Assembly (NCBI RefSeq): GCF_015356825.1
Contig: NZ_JAACYW010000007.1
Coordinates: 1 to 64,000 of the forward strand
Direction of reading: 5' to 3'
DNA: 64,000 bases
Source of the DNA: Catenulispora rubra
GTDB lineage: Bacteria > Actinomycetota > Actinomycetes > Streptomycetales > Catenulisporaceae
The position numbers were made by a program, and so were the translations under genes. Position 1 is the first letter of the stretch; each line of letters opens with the position of its first letter. The notes under the pieces are model-generated. The model ran no database searches. It saw only the letters and a program-made list of their open reading frames with translations, and was not told where the DNA came from. Below, piece by piece: positions 14,919-23,040 of this stretch.

Positions 14919-16093
14919 GCGTGAACCTGTCCGGCAGGACGGCGATCGTCGGTATCGGCGCCACGGAGTTCTCCAAGGAGTCCGGCCGCAGCGAACTCCA
15001 GCTGTGCCTGGAGGCGTGTAAGGCCGCACTGGACGACGCCGGGATCGCGCCGCGCGACGTCGACGGCCTGGTGACCTTCTCGATGGACTCCAGTCCGTCG
15101 ATCATGGTCGGCCGAGGCCTGGGCGTCGCCGAGCTGCGCTACTTCTCGCTGGTCGACTACGGAGGCGGCGCCGCCTGTGCGACGGTCGCGCACGCGGCGG
15201 CCGCGATCACCGCGGGCCTGGCCGACGTCGTGGTCTGCTACCGCGCCTTCAACGAGCGCTCCGGCCGGCGGTTCGGGACCGGCGACGCCGCTGCCCAGGC
15301 GCGCGGCGACTCCCCGATGGCGCAGCACTTCGGCTACTACTCGCCCTACGGCCTCATCACCCCGGCGGCCTGGGTCGCCATGGCCGCGCGCCGCTACATG
15401 CACCGGTACGGCGCCACCTCCGAAGACTTCGGACGCGTCGCGGTGGCGGCACGAGCGCACGCGGCCACGAACCCGGCGGCGTGGTTCTACGAGCGCCCGA
15501 TCACCCTGGCTGAGCACCAGGGCTCAAAGCTGATCGCCGATCCGCTGCGGCTGCTGGACTGCTGCCAGGAGTCCGACGGCGGAGTGGCGCTCGTGGTCGT
15601 CTCTGCAGAGCGCGCACGTGATCTCCCTGGGAAGGAAGTCCTTATAGCGGGAGCCGCGCAGGGCTCCGCACACGACCAACACATGATGACCAGCTACTAC
15701 CGCGAGGACATCACCGGGCTGCCGGAGATGGGGACCGTCGCCCGGCAGCTGTGGAGCCAGTCCGGGCTGGGACCGGACGACATCCAGACCGCCGTCATCT
15801 ACGACCACTTCACTCCGTTCGTCCTGACGCAGCTGGAGGAGTTCGGCTTCTGCGGACGCGGCGAGGCGGGCGACTTCATCCGGGACGGCGCCATCCATGT
15901 CGGCGGCCGGCTTCCGCTGAACACCCACGGCGGCCAGCTCGGCGAGGCCTACATCCACGGCATGAACGGCATCGCCGAGGCCGTGCGCCAGGCCCGAGGA
16001 ACGGCCGTCAACCAGGTGTCGGACGTCCACCACGTAGTGGTCACCGCGGGCACCGGTGTCCCGACCTCGGGACTGCTGCTCAGCACGGTCTGA
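14915..16093 (+). CDS. ltp2: Lipid-transfer-protein-like steroid side-chain aldolase, Ltp2-like
   Basis: 392 residues of the thiolase superfamily (TAIVGIGATEFSKESGRS... DGLVTFSMD... YGGGAACATVAHAAAAI... VYDHFTPFVLTQLEEFGF... LNTHGGQLGEAYIHGMNGIAEAVRQ). It belongs to the lipid-transfer (SCP2-thiolase) branch. In M. tuberculosis Ltp2, bound to a DUF35 domain, cleaves 17-hydroxy-pregnenyl-CoA by a retro-aldol step to androstenedione and propionyl-CoA. Position as last gene of the igr-like operon and the adjacent DUF35 protein support that role. GTG at 14915 overlaps the upstream stop. Confidence 0.86.
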   Translation: MSVNLSGRTAIVGIGATEFSKESGRSELQLCLEACKAALDDAGIAPRDVDGLVTFSMDSSPSIMVGRGLGVAELRYFSLVDYGGGAACATVAHAAAAITAGLADVVVCYRAFNERSGRRFGTGDAAAQARGDSPMAQHFGYYSPYGLITPAAWVAMAARRYMHRYGATSEDFGRVAVAARAHAATNPAAWFYERPITLAEHQGSKLIADPLRLLDCCQESDGGVALVVVSAERARDLPGKEVLIAGAAQGSAHDQHMMTSYYREDITGLPEMGTVARQLWSQSGLGPDDIQTAVIYDHFTPFVLTQLEEFGFCGRGEAGDFIRDGAIHVGGRLPLNTHGGQLGEAYIHGMNGIAEAVRQARGTAVNQVSDVHHVVVTAGTGVPTSGLLLSTV

Positions 16094-16164
16094 GCGGCAC
16101 CTGGGCCATCATCCGTAACCCGGCGTTCCGTTGGGCGTCGGAACGATCAGTTAATCTCGGAGCC

Positions 16165-16815
16165 ATGCCCCGTCTCGCGCTGTTCGACCTGGACGACACC
16201 CTGATCTCTTCGAAGGGCGCCTTCATCGCCTGGACCGAGGAGCTGGTCGCGGCCCACGGCGCCGCGGGTGACGTGCGCTGGTTCGCCGACCACGAGCACA
16301 TCTACTGGACCGGCGCGCCCGACGACGCCTTCCGGGGCCTGGTCGAGCACTTCAAGCTGGACGCCGATCCGGCCGAGCTGCTGACCGACTACCGGCTCCG
16401 GATGGTCGACCTGCTCAAGCCCTTCGCCGGGGTGCTGGACGGCCTGGAGGCGCTGCGCGACGCGGGCTGGCGGATCGGCATCGTCACCAACGGGTTCGGC
16501 GAGTTCCAGAACGCCAAGATCGACGCCGTGGGGCTGCGCGCCTTCGTGGACGTGGTCTGCATCTCGGACGTCGAGGGCAGCTGGAAGCCCGAGTCGAAGA
16601 TCTTCCAGCTGGCCTCGGAGCGGGCCGGGGCGCCGCTGGAGGGCGGCTGGATGGTCGGCGACTCCCTGACCTCGGACATCGCCGGCGGCAACGGCGTGGG
16701 CCTGCACACCGCGTGGATCCGGCACGGCCGTCGGCTCGGCGCCACGGACCCGCAGCCGGAGCAGGTCGTCGAGGCCACCGCCGAGGCGTTCGAGCTGATC
16801 CTCGGCCGGCCCTGA
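16165..16815 (+). CDS. HAD superfamily hydrolase (HAD-IA, haloacid dehalogenase/YjjG-like)
   Basis: 216 residues. Motif I is LFDLDDTLI at 5-13, the cap region follows, motif II is GIVTNGFGEFQ, and motif III/IV is WKPESKIFQ and MVGDSLTSDIAGG. These are the conserved residues of an active HAD phosphatase, but the substrate is not evident. ATG at 16165 with CGGAG 4 bp upstream. It starts 71 bp after ltp2 in the same direction, so it could be read through, but it is not part of the conserved steroid operon. Confidence 0.82.
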   Translation: MPRLALFDLDDTLISSKGAFIAWTEELVAAHGAAGDVRWFADHEHIYWTGAPDDAFRGLVEHFKLDADPAELLTDYRLRMVDLLKPFAGVLDGLEALRDAGWRIGIVTNGFGEFQNAKIDAVGLRAFVDVVCISDVEGSWKPESKIFQLASERAGAPLEGGWMVGDSLTSDIAGGNGVGLHTAWIRHGRRLGATDPQPEQVVEATAEAFELILGRP

Positions 16816-16867
16816 GGTTCTTCGCACCGTTCCGCGGCGACCGGCTCGCAGGGCGGACCAATCCGGC

Positions 16868-16898
16868 TTGACCTTGCCGTAACGGAAGCTTCTACCTT
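16868..16898 (+). promoter_or_regulatory. MerR-type promoter with dyad operator in a 19-bp spacer
   Basis: TTGACC (16868-16873) and TACCTT (16893-16898) are separated by 19 bp, longer than the usual 17, as at promoters activated by MerR-family proteins. The dyad CTTGCCGTAACGGAAG (16873-16888, 7 of 8 pairs) sits in the spacer. It resembles the operator of tipA, so autoregulation by the downstream gene is likely. Confidence 0.8.
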
Positions 16899-16944
16899 CG
16901 AGGAAGTGGTCGGAAAGCCCGGCTGCACATCGATGGGAACCGCC

Positions 16945-17703
16945 ATGAGTTGGTCGATCGCGCAGGTGGCGCGCATGTCCGGGGTGACTGCCCGTACTCT
17001 GCGCCACTACGACGACATCGGACTCCTCAAGCCCGACCACGTCGGCGCCAACGGCTACCGCTACTACGAGGAAGCACAGCTGCTGCGTCTCCAGCAGATC
17101 CTCGTCCTGCGCGAGCTCGGGCTGGCCCTGGCCGACATCGCCGAAGCGATCGACTCCGAGCCGGACACGCTGGCCGCCCTGCGCCGCCAGTACGGCCGGC
17201 TGATCGTCGAGCGCGACCGGCTGTCGCGGGTGGCCGAGACCGTGCGGCGGACCATCGTCGAGCTGGAAGGGAAGCCAGAGATGTCCGTGCACATCAACCG
17301 GCCGGAGAACCTCTTCGAGGGGTTCGACCAGTCGCAGTACGACGACGAGGCGCGCGAGCGCTGGCCCGAGGAGTTCGAGCGGGCCCAGGCCAGGCGCGTG
17401 ACCATGACAGACGAGGACATGCGGCGCTGGCAGCGCGAGGCGACCGCGGCGATGATCCGGATGGCGGAGTTCATGGCCGCCGGCACGCCGGTCGACGATC
17501 CGGCGGTCCAGGACGAGGTCCACCAGCACTACCAGAGCATCTGCATCTGGTGGACGCCGAACCGCAACGCGTACAGGTGCCTGGGCCAGATGTACGTCGA
17601 CGACGAGCGCTTCAAGGCGAACTATCAGAAGATCGCCGAAGGCCTCGCCGAGTACCAGGCCGCCGCGATGGCCGCCTATGCGGAAGCGCGCCTGATCGAC
17701 TAG
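16945..17703 (+). CDS. TipA-like MerR-family transcriptional regulator with TipAS domain
   Basis: 252 residues from ATG 16945. N-terminal MerR winged helix (SIAQVARMSGVTARTLRHYDDIGLLKP, then GYRYYEEAQLLRLQQILVLRELGLALADI), coiled linker, then a TipAS-type all-helical drug-binding domain (FEGFDQSQYDDEARERWP... IRMAEFMAAGTPVDDPAVQDEVHQHY... NRNAYRCLGQMYVDDERFKANYQ). TipAL proteins bind thiopeptide or other antibiotics and activate their own promoter. Upstream ATGs at 16933 or an alternative start near 16906 would add non-conserved residues. A long-spacer promoter with dyad lies just upstream. Confidence 0.9.
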   Translation: MSWSIAQVARMSGVTARTLRHYDDIGLLKPDHVGANGYRYYEEAQLLRLQQILVLRELGLALADIAEAIDSEPDTLAALRRQYGRLIVERDRLSRVAETVRRTIVELEGKPEMSVHINRPENLFEGFDQSQYDDEARERWPEEFERAQARRVTMTDEDMRRWQREATAAMIRMAEFMAAGTPVDDPAVQDEVHQHYQSICIWWTPNRNAYRCLGQMYVDDERFKANYQKIAEGLAEYQAAAMAAYAEARLID

Positions 17704-17748
17704 TACAAAGCAACTGGTAGGGATCCCGCTTAACGGAACAACGCAGAA

Positions 17749-17781
17749 GCGTCCCCTCCGCGGCCAGTGCGGAGGGGACGC
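17749..17781. terminator. Bidirectional terminator between the TipA-like gene and nhaA
   Basis: A perfect 13-bp stem (GCGTCCCCTCCGC / GCGGAGGGGACGC) with a 7-nt loop is followed on the plus strand by CGTTCTATTCT. It sits in the 82-bp gap between two convergent genes. Confidence 0.9.
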
Positions 17782-17785
17782 CGTT

Positions 17786-19111
17786 CTATTCTCGCCCGAG
17801 CACCAGCTCCACGTCTTCCGACTCTTCGTCTGTGCAGATCTCGTCGTAGAAGCGGTCCCTCCTACGGAGCAGTACTACAGCGACGAGTGCGGACACCAAG
17901 GACCCGAGCAGCACTCCGCCCTTGGCGAGGTTCAGCACGCCTGGGGAGTCGGAGAAGGCGAGCTCGGCGATCAGCAACGAGACCGTGAACCCGACACCGG
18001 TCAGGGCGGACACCGCCGCGATGTCGCGCCACCGCAGTTCGTCGGACAGCTCGGCCCGCGTGAAGCGCGCAGTGAGGTAGGCGCCGCCGAACACCCCCAC
18101 CGCCTTGCCGATGAACAAGCCTGCGGCGATCGCCAGAGGGATCCGATCGCTCACCAGACTGCCCAGCGTCTTGCCGCCGACATAGACGCCCGCGGACATG
18201 ATCGCGAAGACGGGGACACAGAAGCCTGCGGAGAACGGCTGGAGTCGCCACTGCACCTTCTCCGCCGGTGACTGAGGTCCCTCGTCCTGTTCTCCGGAGT
18301 CGGCATGGTCGTCGTAGTCGTCGTGCTCGTCGCCGGTGTGCCCGCGCAGCATCAGGCCGATGGCGACACCGGCCACCGTCGCGTGGATCCCGCTGGAGTG
18401 CACTGCGATCCAGATCCCCAGACCCAGCGGCACGTTCAGCCACAGGCTTCCTATCCGCATCCGCTGCAGGACGTAGAAAGCGACGATCAGTACCGCCGCG
18501 ATCGCCAGCGCGACGGTGTCGATCTTGGCGGTGTACGCGATCGCGATGATGATGATCGCACCGAGGTCGTCGACGACGGCCAGGGTCAGCAGGAACGCGC
18601 GCAGTGCCGACGGCAGGTTCTGGCCGACGACCGCCAGGACGGCCAGAGCGAAGGCGATGTCGGTGGCGGTGGGCACGGCCCAGCCGTCGCCCGCGTTCGT
18701 GTGACCGGCGCTGACCAGGAGGTAGACGGCGATCGGCACCATCATGCCGCACAGCGCAGAGATCACCGGCAGTACTGCGGCACGCGGGTTCGACAGCTCG
18801 CCGGCCTGCAACTCGTGCTTGAGCTCGATCCCGGCCACGAGGAAGAAGAACGCGAGCAGGAAATCGGCGGCCCAGTTCGCCAGCGACAGGTCCAGGTGCC
18901 ACAGGTGCGGACCGATGACTGTGTTCTTGACGGTGTCGTAGGAGGCGCGCCAGGGGGAGTTCGCCCACAGCAGTCCGACGATCGCGAAGACGATGAGCAG
19001 TGCGCCGCCGACCGTCTCGGTCCGCAGGACCGCCGCCACGTGCCTGCGCTCTATGCGCTTCAACCGCGCAAATGCGCGTATTGGGGCGGCGGGGCGGTCC
19101 GGGGGCGTCAT
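17786..19111 (-). CDS. nhaA: Na+/H+ antiporter NhaA
   Basis: 441 residues with about 11-12 hydrophobic helices. The signature residues are present: TATDIAFALAVLAVVG (Asp133 equivalent) and LTLAVVDDLGAIIIIAIAY (the Asp163-Asp164 pair that binds Na+/H+). A His/Asp-rich cytoplasmic loop (GDEHDDYDDHADSGEQDEG, about residues 260-280) could be a pH or metal sensor. The C-terminus is short and acidic. ATG start at 19111. It should exchange sodium for protons across the membrane. The unit stands alone between two hairpin terminators. Confidence 0.93.
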   Translation of the reverse strand: MTPPDRPAAPIRAFARLKRIERRHVAAVLRTETVGGALLIVFAIVGLLWANSPWRASYDTVKNTVIGPHLWHLDLSLANWAADFLLAFFFLVAGIELKHELQAGELSNPRAAVLPVISALCGMMVPIAVYLLVSAGHTNAGDGWAVPTATDIAFALAVLAVVGQNLPSALRAFLLTLAVVDDLGAIIIIAIAYTAKIDTVALAIAAVLIVAFYVLQRMRIGSLWLNVPLGLGIWIAVHSSGIHATVAGVAIGLMLRGHTGDEHDDYDDHADSGEQDEGPQSPAEKVQWRLQPFSAGFCVPVFAIMSAGVYVGGKTLGSLVSDRIPLAIAAGLFIGKAVGVFGGAYLTARFTRAELSDELRWRDIAAVSALTGVGFTVSLLIAELAFSDSPGVLNLAKGGVLLGSLVSALVAVVLLRRRDRFYDEICTDEESEDVELVLGRE

Positions 19112-19291
19112 CAGGCGTCCTCATGGCTCGGGGGTCGGCGTCGGACGGGTGGTGATCAACGGACCACTACCCATGCCGACCAGACTTCCCGGCGCTCCTA
19201 GGCTGTTCAGGCTACCGGAGTGTGAGGAACCCGTGTGCGATGGTCCGGCTCCTGAGAATGCGGAACCAGAGACCGCAACCAGAACGCGGAA

Positions 19292-19331
19292 CCGCCGGGT
19301 GCACGGGCCCTGAGGCCCGTGCACCCGGCGG
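19292..19331. terminator. Strong hairpin terminator downstream of acs
   Basis: An 18-bp perfect stem (left arm 19292-19309, right arm 19314-19331) closes on a CTGA loop. It lies 35 bp after the acs stop on the minus strand and before the nhaA start, so it should end acs transcription. No clear U-tract follows, as is usual in actinobacteria. Confidence 0.85.
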
Positions 19332-19365
19332 TCGGTAACGCGTTTGCGAACTGGAGCGGACTGGA

Positions 19366-21321
19366 TCAGTCCTCGTTCGCGTGCGGCAGCTTCGCCTTGA
19401 TCAGGTCCATGACCGTGGAGTCGGCCAGGGTCGTGGTGTCGCCGACCGCGCGGTCCTCGGCGACGTCCTTCAGCAGGCGGCGCATGATCTTGCCGGAGCG
19501 GGTCTTGGGCAGCTCGGCCACGATCTGGATCTGCTTGGGCTTGGCGATCGGGCCGATCTCCTTGGAGACGTGCGCCTTCAGCACCGCGTCCAGGTCCTCG
19601 GTCTCCTCCTGGCCGGCGCGCAGGATGACGAAGGCGACGATGCGCTGTCCGGTCGTCTCGTCCTTGGCGCCGACCACCGCGGCCTCGGCGACCGCAGGGT
19701 AGGAGACCAGGGCCGACTCGACCTCGGTCGTGGAGATGTTGTGGCCGGAGACGAGCATGATGTCGTCGACGCGGCCCAGCAGCCACAGGTCGCCGTCCTC
19801 GTCCTTCTTCGCACCGTCGCCGGCGAAGTAGTAGCCCTGCTCGGCGAAGCGCGCCCAGTAGGTGTCGACGAAGCGCTGCTGGTCGCCCCAGATGCCGCGG
19901 GCCATGGAGGGCCAGGGCTGGTCCAGGACCAGCAGGCCGCCGTGACCGTTCTCGACGATGGTGCCTTCCTTGTCGACGACGTTCGCCGAGATGCCCGGCA
20001 GCGGCCGCATGGCCGAGCCCGGCTTGGCCTCGGTGACGCCCGGCAGCGGGGAGATCATGATCGCCCCGGTCTCCGTCTGCCACCAGGTGTCCACCACCGG
20101 CGTCCGGCCCCCGCCGATGTTCTCCCGGTACCAGATCCACGCCTCGGGGTTGATCGGCTCACCGACCGAACCCAGCAGCCGCAGAGAGCTGAGGTCGAAC
20201 TTGGCCGGGATGTCGTCGCCCCACTTGGCGAACATGCGGATCGCGGTGGGCGCGGTGTAGAGGAGTGTGACCTTGTACTTCTGGACGATCTCCCAGAAGC
20301 GGCCCTGATGCGGGGTGTCGGGGGTGCCCTCGTACATCACCTCGGTGGCGCCGTTGGAGAGCGGCCCGTAGACGATGTAAGAGTGTCCGGTGACCCAGCC
20401 GACGTCGGCGGTGCACCAGTAGACGTCGGTCTCCGGCTTCAGGTCGAACACCGCGTGGTGGGTGTACGACGCCTGCGTCAGGTAGCCGCCGGTGGTGTGC
20501 AGGATGCCCTTGGGCTTCCCTGTGGTACCGGACGTGTAGAGGATGAACAGCGGGTTCTCACTGTCGAACGCCTCCGGGGTGTGCTCGGTGCTCGCGGCGC
20601 CGACGGCGTCGTGCCACCAGACGTCCTTGGCGCCCCACGCGACGTCCGCGCCGGTGCGCTTGACGACGAGCACGTGCTCGATGGTCTCCGCGCCCTCGGC
20701 GGCCTCGTCGGCGTTCGCCTTGAGGTTCACGGTGCCGCCGCGGCGGTGGTAGCCGTCCGCGGTGATCAGCAGCTTGGCGCCGGCGTCCTCGATGCGCGCG
20801 CGGAGCGCGTCGGGGGAGAACGCCGCGAACACCACGGAGTGCACCGCACCGATGCGCGCACAGGCGAGCATCGCTACAGCGGTCTCCGGGATCATCGGCA
20901 TGTAGATCGCGACCCGGTCGCCCTGGCGCACCCCGAGCTCGGTCAGGGCGTTGGCGGCCTTGGAGACCTCGTCCTTGAGCTCGGCGTAGGTGATGGCGCG
21001 GGAGTCGCCGGGCTCCCCCTCGAAGTGGATCGCGACGCGGTCGCCGTTGCCGGCCTCCACGTGCCGGTCCACGCAGTTGTAGGCGACGTTGAGCTTCCCG
21101 CCGACGAACCATTTCGCCACCGGCTTGCCCGACCAGTCCAGCACCTCGCTCCAGGGGGCGCCCCAGGACAGGCGCTGGGCCTGGGTCTCCCAGAACGCCA
21201 GCCGGTCCGCCTCAGCCGTCGCGTACGCGTCGGCCTTGACGTTCGCGGCGGCGGCGAAGTCCGCGGGCGGCGCGAACCGGCGGTCCTCACGGAGCAAATT
21301 GGAAAGGGCCTCGTTCGACAC
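19366..21321 (-). CDS. acs: Acetyl-CoA synthetase (AMP-forming)
   Basis: 651 residues, the usual Acs length. Visible motifs are YTSGTTGKPKGI (P-loop), WWQTETGAIM, YYFAGDGAKKDEDGDLWLLGRVDDIMLVSGHNISTTEVESAL, and the C-terminal KTRSGKIMRRLL with the lysine acetylated by Pat-type enzymes in this family. It converts acetate, ATP and CoA to acetyl-CoA. GTG start at 21321 has AGGAGAG just upstream. It is flanked by terminators, and the gene upstream on the same strand is a SatP-like acetate transporter, suggesting a shared acetate-scavenging function. Confidence 0.95.
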   Translation of the reverse strand: MSNEALSNLLREDRRFAPPADFAAAANVKADAYATAEADRLAFWETQAQRLSWGAPWSEVLDWSGKPVAKWFVGGKLNVAYNCVDRHVEAGNGDRVAIHFEGEPGDSRAITYAELKDEVSKAANALTELGVRQGDRVAIYMPMIPETAVAMLACARIGAVHSVVFAAFSPDALRARIEDAGAKLLITADGYHRRGGTVNLKANADEAAEGAETIEHVLVVKRTGADVAWGAKDVWWHDAVGAASTEHTPEAFDSENPLFILYTSGTTGKPKGILHTTGGYLTQASYTHHAVFDLKPETDVYWCTADVGWVTGHSYIVYGPLSNGATEVMYEGTPDTPHQGRFWEIVQKYKVTLLYTAPTAIRMFAKWGDDIPAKFDLSSLRLLGSVGEPINPEAWIWYRENIGGGRTPVVDTWWQTETGAIMISPLPGVTEAKPGSAMRPLPGISANVVDKEGTIVENGHGGLLVLDQPWPSMARGIWGDQQRFVDTYWARFAEQGYYFAGDGAKKDEDGDLWLLGRVDDIMLVSGHNISTTEVESALVSYPAVAEAAVVGAKDETTGQRIVAFVILRAGQEETEDLDAVLKAHVSKEIGPIAKPKQIQIVAELPKTRSGKIMRRLLKDVAEDRAVGDTTTLADSTVMDLIKAKLPHANED

Positions 21322-21450
21322 CGTCTCTCCTCGTTCGATGCATTATGACAGCGGTCACACTTTATCCAGGCAGTAGCACACCAAGGGACGGCCCGGAACA
21401 CAAGGGTTTCAGCCCGATTGGTATAGACCTTTTACCTGGAGACACCAGTA

Positions 21451-21484
21451 CGCCGCCCACCGGGACCCGGTTCGGTGGGCGGCG
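21451..21484. terminator. Hairpin terminator of the SatP-like gene
   Basis: A 12-bp perfect stem (CGCCGCCCACCG / CGGTGGGCGGCG) with a 10-nt loop lies 52 bp after the stop of the minus-strand transporter gene and before the acs start. Confidence 0.8.
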
Positions 21485-21536
21485 TGCTCAAGGTGCCGCT
21501 TGATGATCAACGAGTGATGGACGGCTGATCACCGCG

Positions 21537-22115
21537 TCAGCGGGGCCAGGTCGGCAGGATCGGCTTCCCGTGCGTCTCGTTGGCGACACCGGCGCAGGAC
21601 CCGTAGAAGGCCAGCGCCGCGGTGACCAGGCCGAGCCAGCCGCCGACCTTGGTCAGGCCGTCGGGGTCGGTGCTGTTCTGGAACTGGCCCAGCGCCAGGA
21701 ACAGCCAGGTGACGGTGAGCCCGGCGGTGGTCAGCAGAGTGGCCCCGCTGGTCTTGAGGGCCGCCAGGGTGAGGTAGACCCCGATGACGGTCCAGCCGAG
21801 GAAGTACAGGCCGGTCGACTTGTAGTCGACGGCGGTCCCGGTGTGTGCCCAGTAGGTGGTCAGCCAGAACGCGCTCAGCGCACCGAAGAAGGTGGCGTTG
21901 AACGTGTTGCCGCGCCGGTACTCCCACATGGACATCAGCAGGGAGACCACGCCGCCGAAGACGACGGCGGTGGCCGCGGTGAGGCCGGTGAGCCCGGCCT
22001 CCTTGATCAGACCGGTGTTGTGGAACGACAGCAGCCCCAGTGACATGGCCAGGCCCGCCAGGCCCAGCGGCGCCGGATCGCCGAGCCGGGCCTCAGTGGT
22101 GGTGGTCTCGCTCAC
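21537..22115 (-). CDS. GPR1/FUN34/YaaH (SatP)-family acetate transporter
   Basis: 192 residues with six predicted membrane helices. The family signature near the N-terminus reads GDPAPLGLAGLAMSL (consensus NPAPLGL), followed by LSFHNTGLI and later YFLGWTVIGVYLTLAAL. SatP proteins import acetate or succinate with protons. The GTG at 22115 is chosen because GGGGAG lies 8 bp upstream and the charged head MSETTTTEAR precedes the signature; the open frame extends further but without family sequence. It is flanked by acs downstream and a LytTR two-component pair upstream on the same strand. Confidence 0.88.
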   Translation of the reverse strand: MSETTTTEARLGDPAPLGLAGLAMSLGLLSFHNTGLIKEAGLTGLTAATAVVFGGVVSLLMSMWEYRRGNTFNATFFGALSAFWLTTYWAHTGTAVDYKSTGLYFLGWTVIGVYLTLAALKTSGATLLTTAGLTVTWLFLALGQFQNSTDPDGLTKVGGWLGLVTAALAFYGSCAGVANETHGKPILPTWPR

Positions 22116-22249
22116 GACTTCGTCTCCCCTTCGTCGTGTCGCTTGGGCGGATCTCCGTTGACCCGCCCTGAGTTCACCGTAAGTAATCGGTGTCAAACTA
22201 TGACAGAGGGGATAAGGGTTCGATCTACGGACGGTCCACCCGAGGCGTT

Positions 22250-22266
22250 CAACGGGTGACCAACGG
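22250..22266 (-). promoter_or_regulatory. Candidate LytTR direct-repeat site upstream of the SatP-like gene
   Basis: On the minus strand CCGTTG occurs at 22266-22261 and again 11 bp on at 22255-22250, about 135 bp before the transporter start. LytTR regulators bind pairs of about 9-bp direct repeats spaced near one helical turn. This is tentative because the consensus for this protein is unknown. Confidence 0.35.
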
Positions 22267-22291
22267 AAGTCGAGCGGTCGGGGCCGCACGG

Positions 22292-23026
22292 TCAGCGGTG
22301 ACTGAGCCGTTCGCGCACTTCACGGGTGTGCCGGCGGGCCACGGGGATGGACGTCCCGCTGACGATGACGGTCAGGTGGCCGCTCTCCCACCGGGCTTCG
22401 GAGACGGCCTCCACACGGACCAGGAAGCGGCGGTGCGTGCGGGCGAAACCGGCGCCGGACCAGTGTTCCTCCAGGACCGCCAACGGGATGCGGACCAGGT
22501 GGCTGCTCTCGGTCGTGTACAAGCGCACGTAGTCGCCCTGGGCCTCCGCATAGGAGACGTCTTGGCGCGGGACGAAGCGCGTGACGCCGGCCAACTCCAC
22601 GGGGATGACGTCATAGGGCCCCGGTTCAGGGGCCCTATGCGGTGCGTACGCCGGTGTCATCCGGCGGAGGGCTTCGGCGAGGCGCTCCGCCCGGACCGGC
22701 TTGAGGAGGTAGTCGGAGGCGTGCAGGTCGAACGCCTCCAGGGCGAACTCTTCATGCGCGGTCACGAAGACGATCTGCGGAGGGGTGGCGAACTGGTTGA
22801 GGAGCGCCGCTATCTCCAGACCGTCCAGGCCCGGCATACGGATGTCTAGGAACAGTGCGTCCACGGGAGAGTTCTTCAGAACCCTCAACGCCTCCTCCCC
22901 GTCGTTGGCGGTCCGTACGGAGGAGACGCGGGGGTCGCGGGACAGGAGGTAGGCGAGTTCGGCGACGGCCGGGGGCTCGTCGTCGACCACGAGCACGCGC
23001 AGGCCGGTCGGCGTCGCGATGGTCAT
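22292..23026 (-). CDS. LytTR-family response regulator
   Basis: 244 residues. Receiver domain 1-125 has the acidic pair VVDDEPPAVAEL, phospho-acceptor Asp in DALFLDIRMPGLDGLEIA, Thr in FVTAHEEFALEAFDLHASDYLLKPV and the conserved Lys. A linker leads to a LytTR DNA-binding domain (DVSYAEAQGDYVRLYTT... RTHRRFLVRVEAV... VARRHTREVRERL). It is the cognate regulator of the histidine kinase ending 14 bp upstream. LytTR/LytS pairs of this kind sense pyruvate or acetate in several bacteria, which agrees with the transporter and acs next door. ATG start at 23026. Confidence 0.92.
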   Translation of the reverse strand: MTIATPTGLRVLVVDDEPPAVAELAYLLSRDPRVSSVRTANDGEEALRVLKNSPVDALFLDIRMPGLDGLEIAALLNQFATPPQIVFVTAHEEFALEAFDLHASDYLLKPVRAERLAEALRRMTPAYAPHRAPEPGPYDVIPVELAGVTRFVPRQDVSYAEAQGDYVRLYTTESSHLVRIPLAVLEEHWSGAGFARTHRRFLVRVEAVSEARWESGHLTVIVSGTSIPVARRHTREVRERLSHR

Positions 23027-23040
23027 GCGGTCTGTCGTCC

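Noticed and set aside
12363-22642. Recurrent word CTATGCGG/CCGCATAG in several genes (12363, 13234, 14271, 17676, 22635, 22556)
   Set aside because: It falls inside coding sequence in variable frames and the excess over expectation is small; more likely shared codon choice than a regulatory element.
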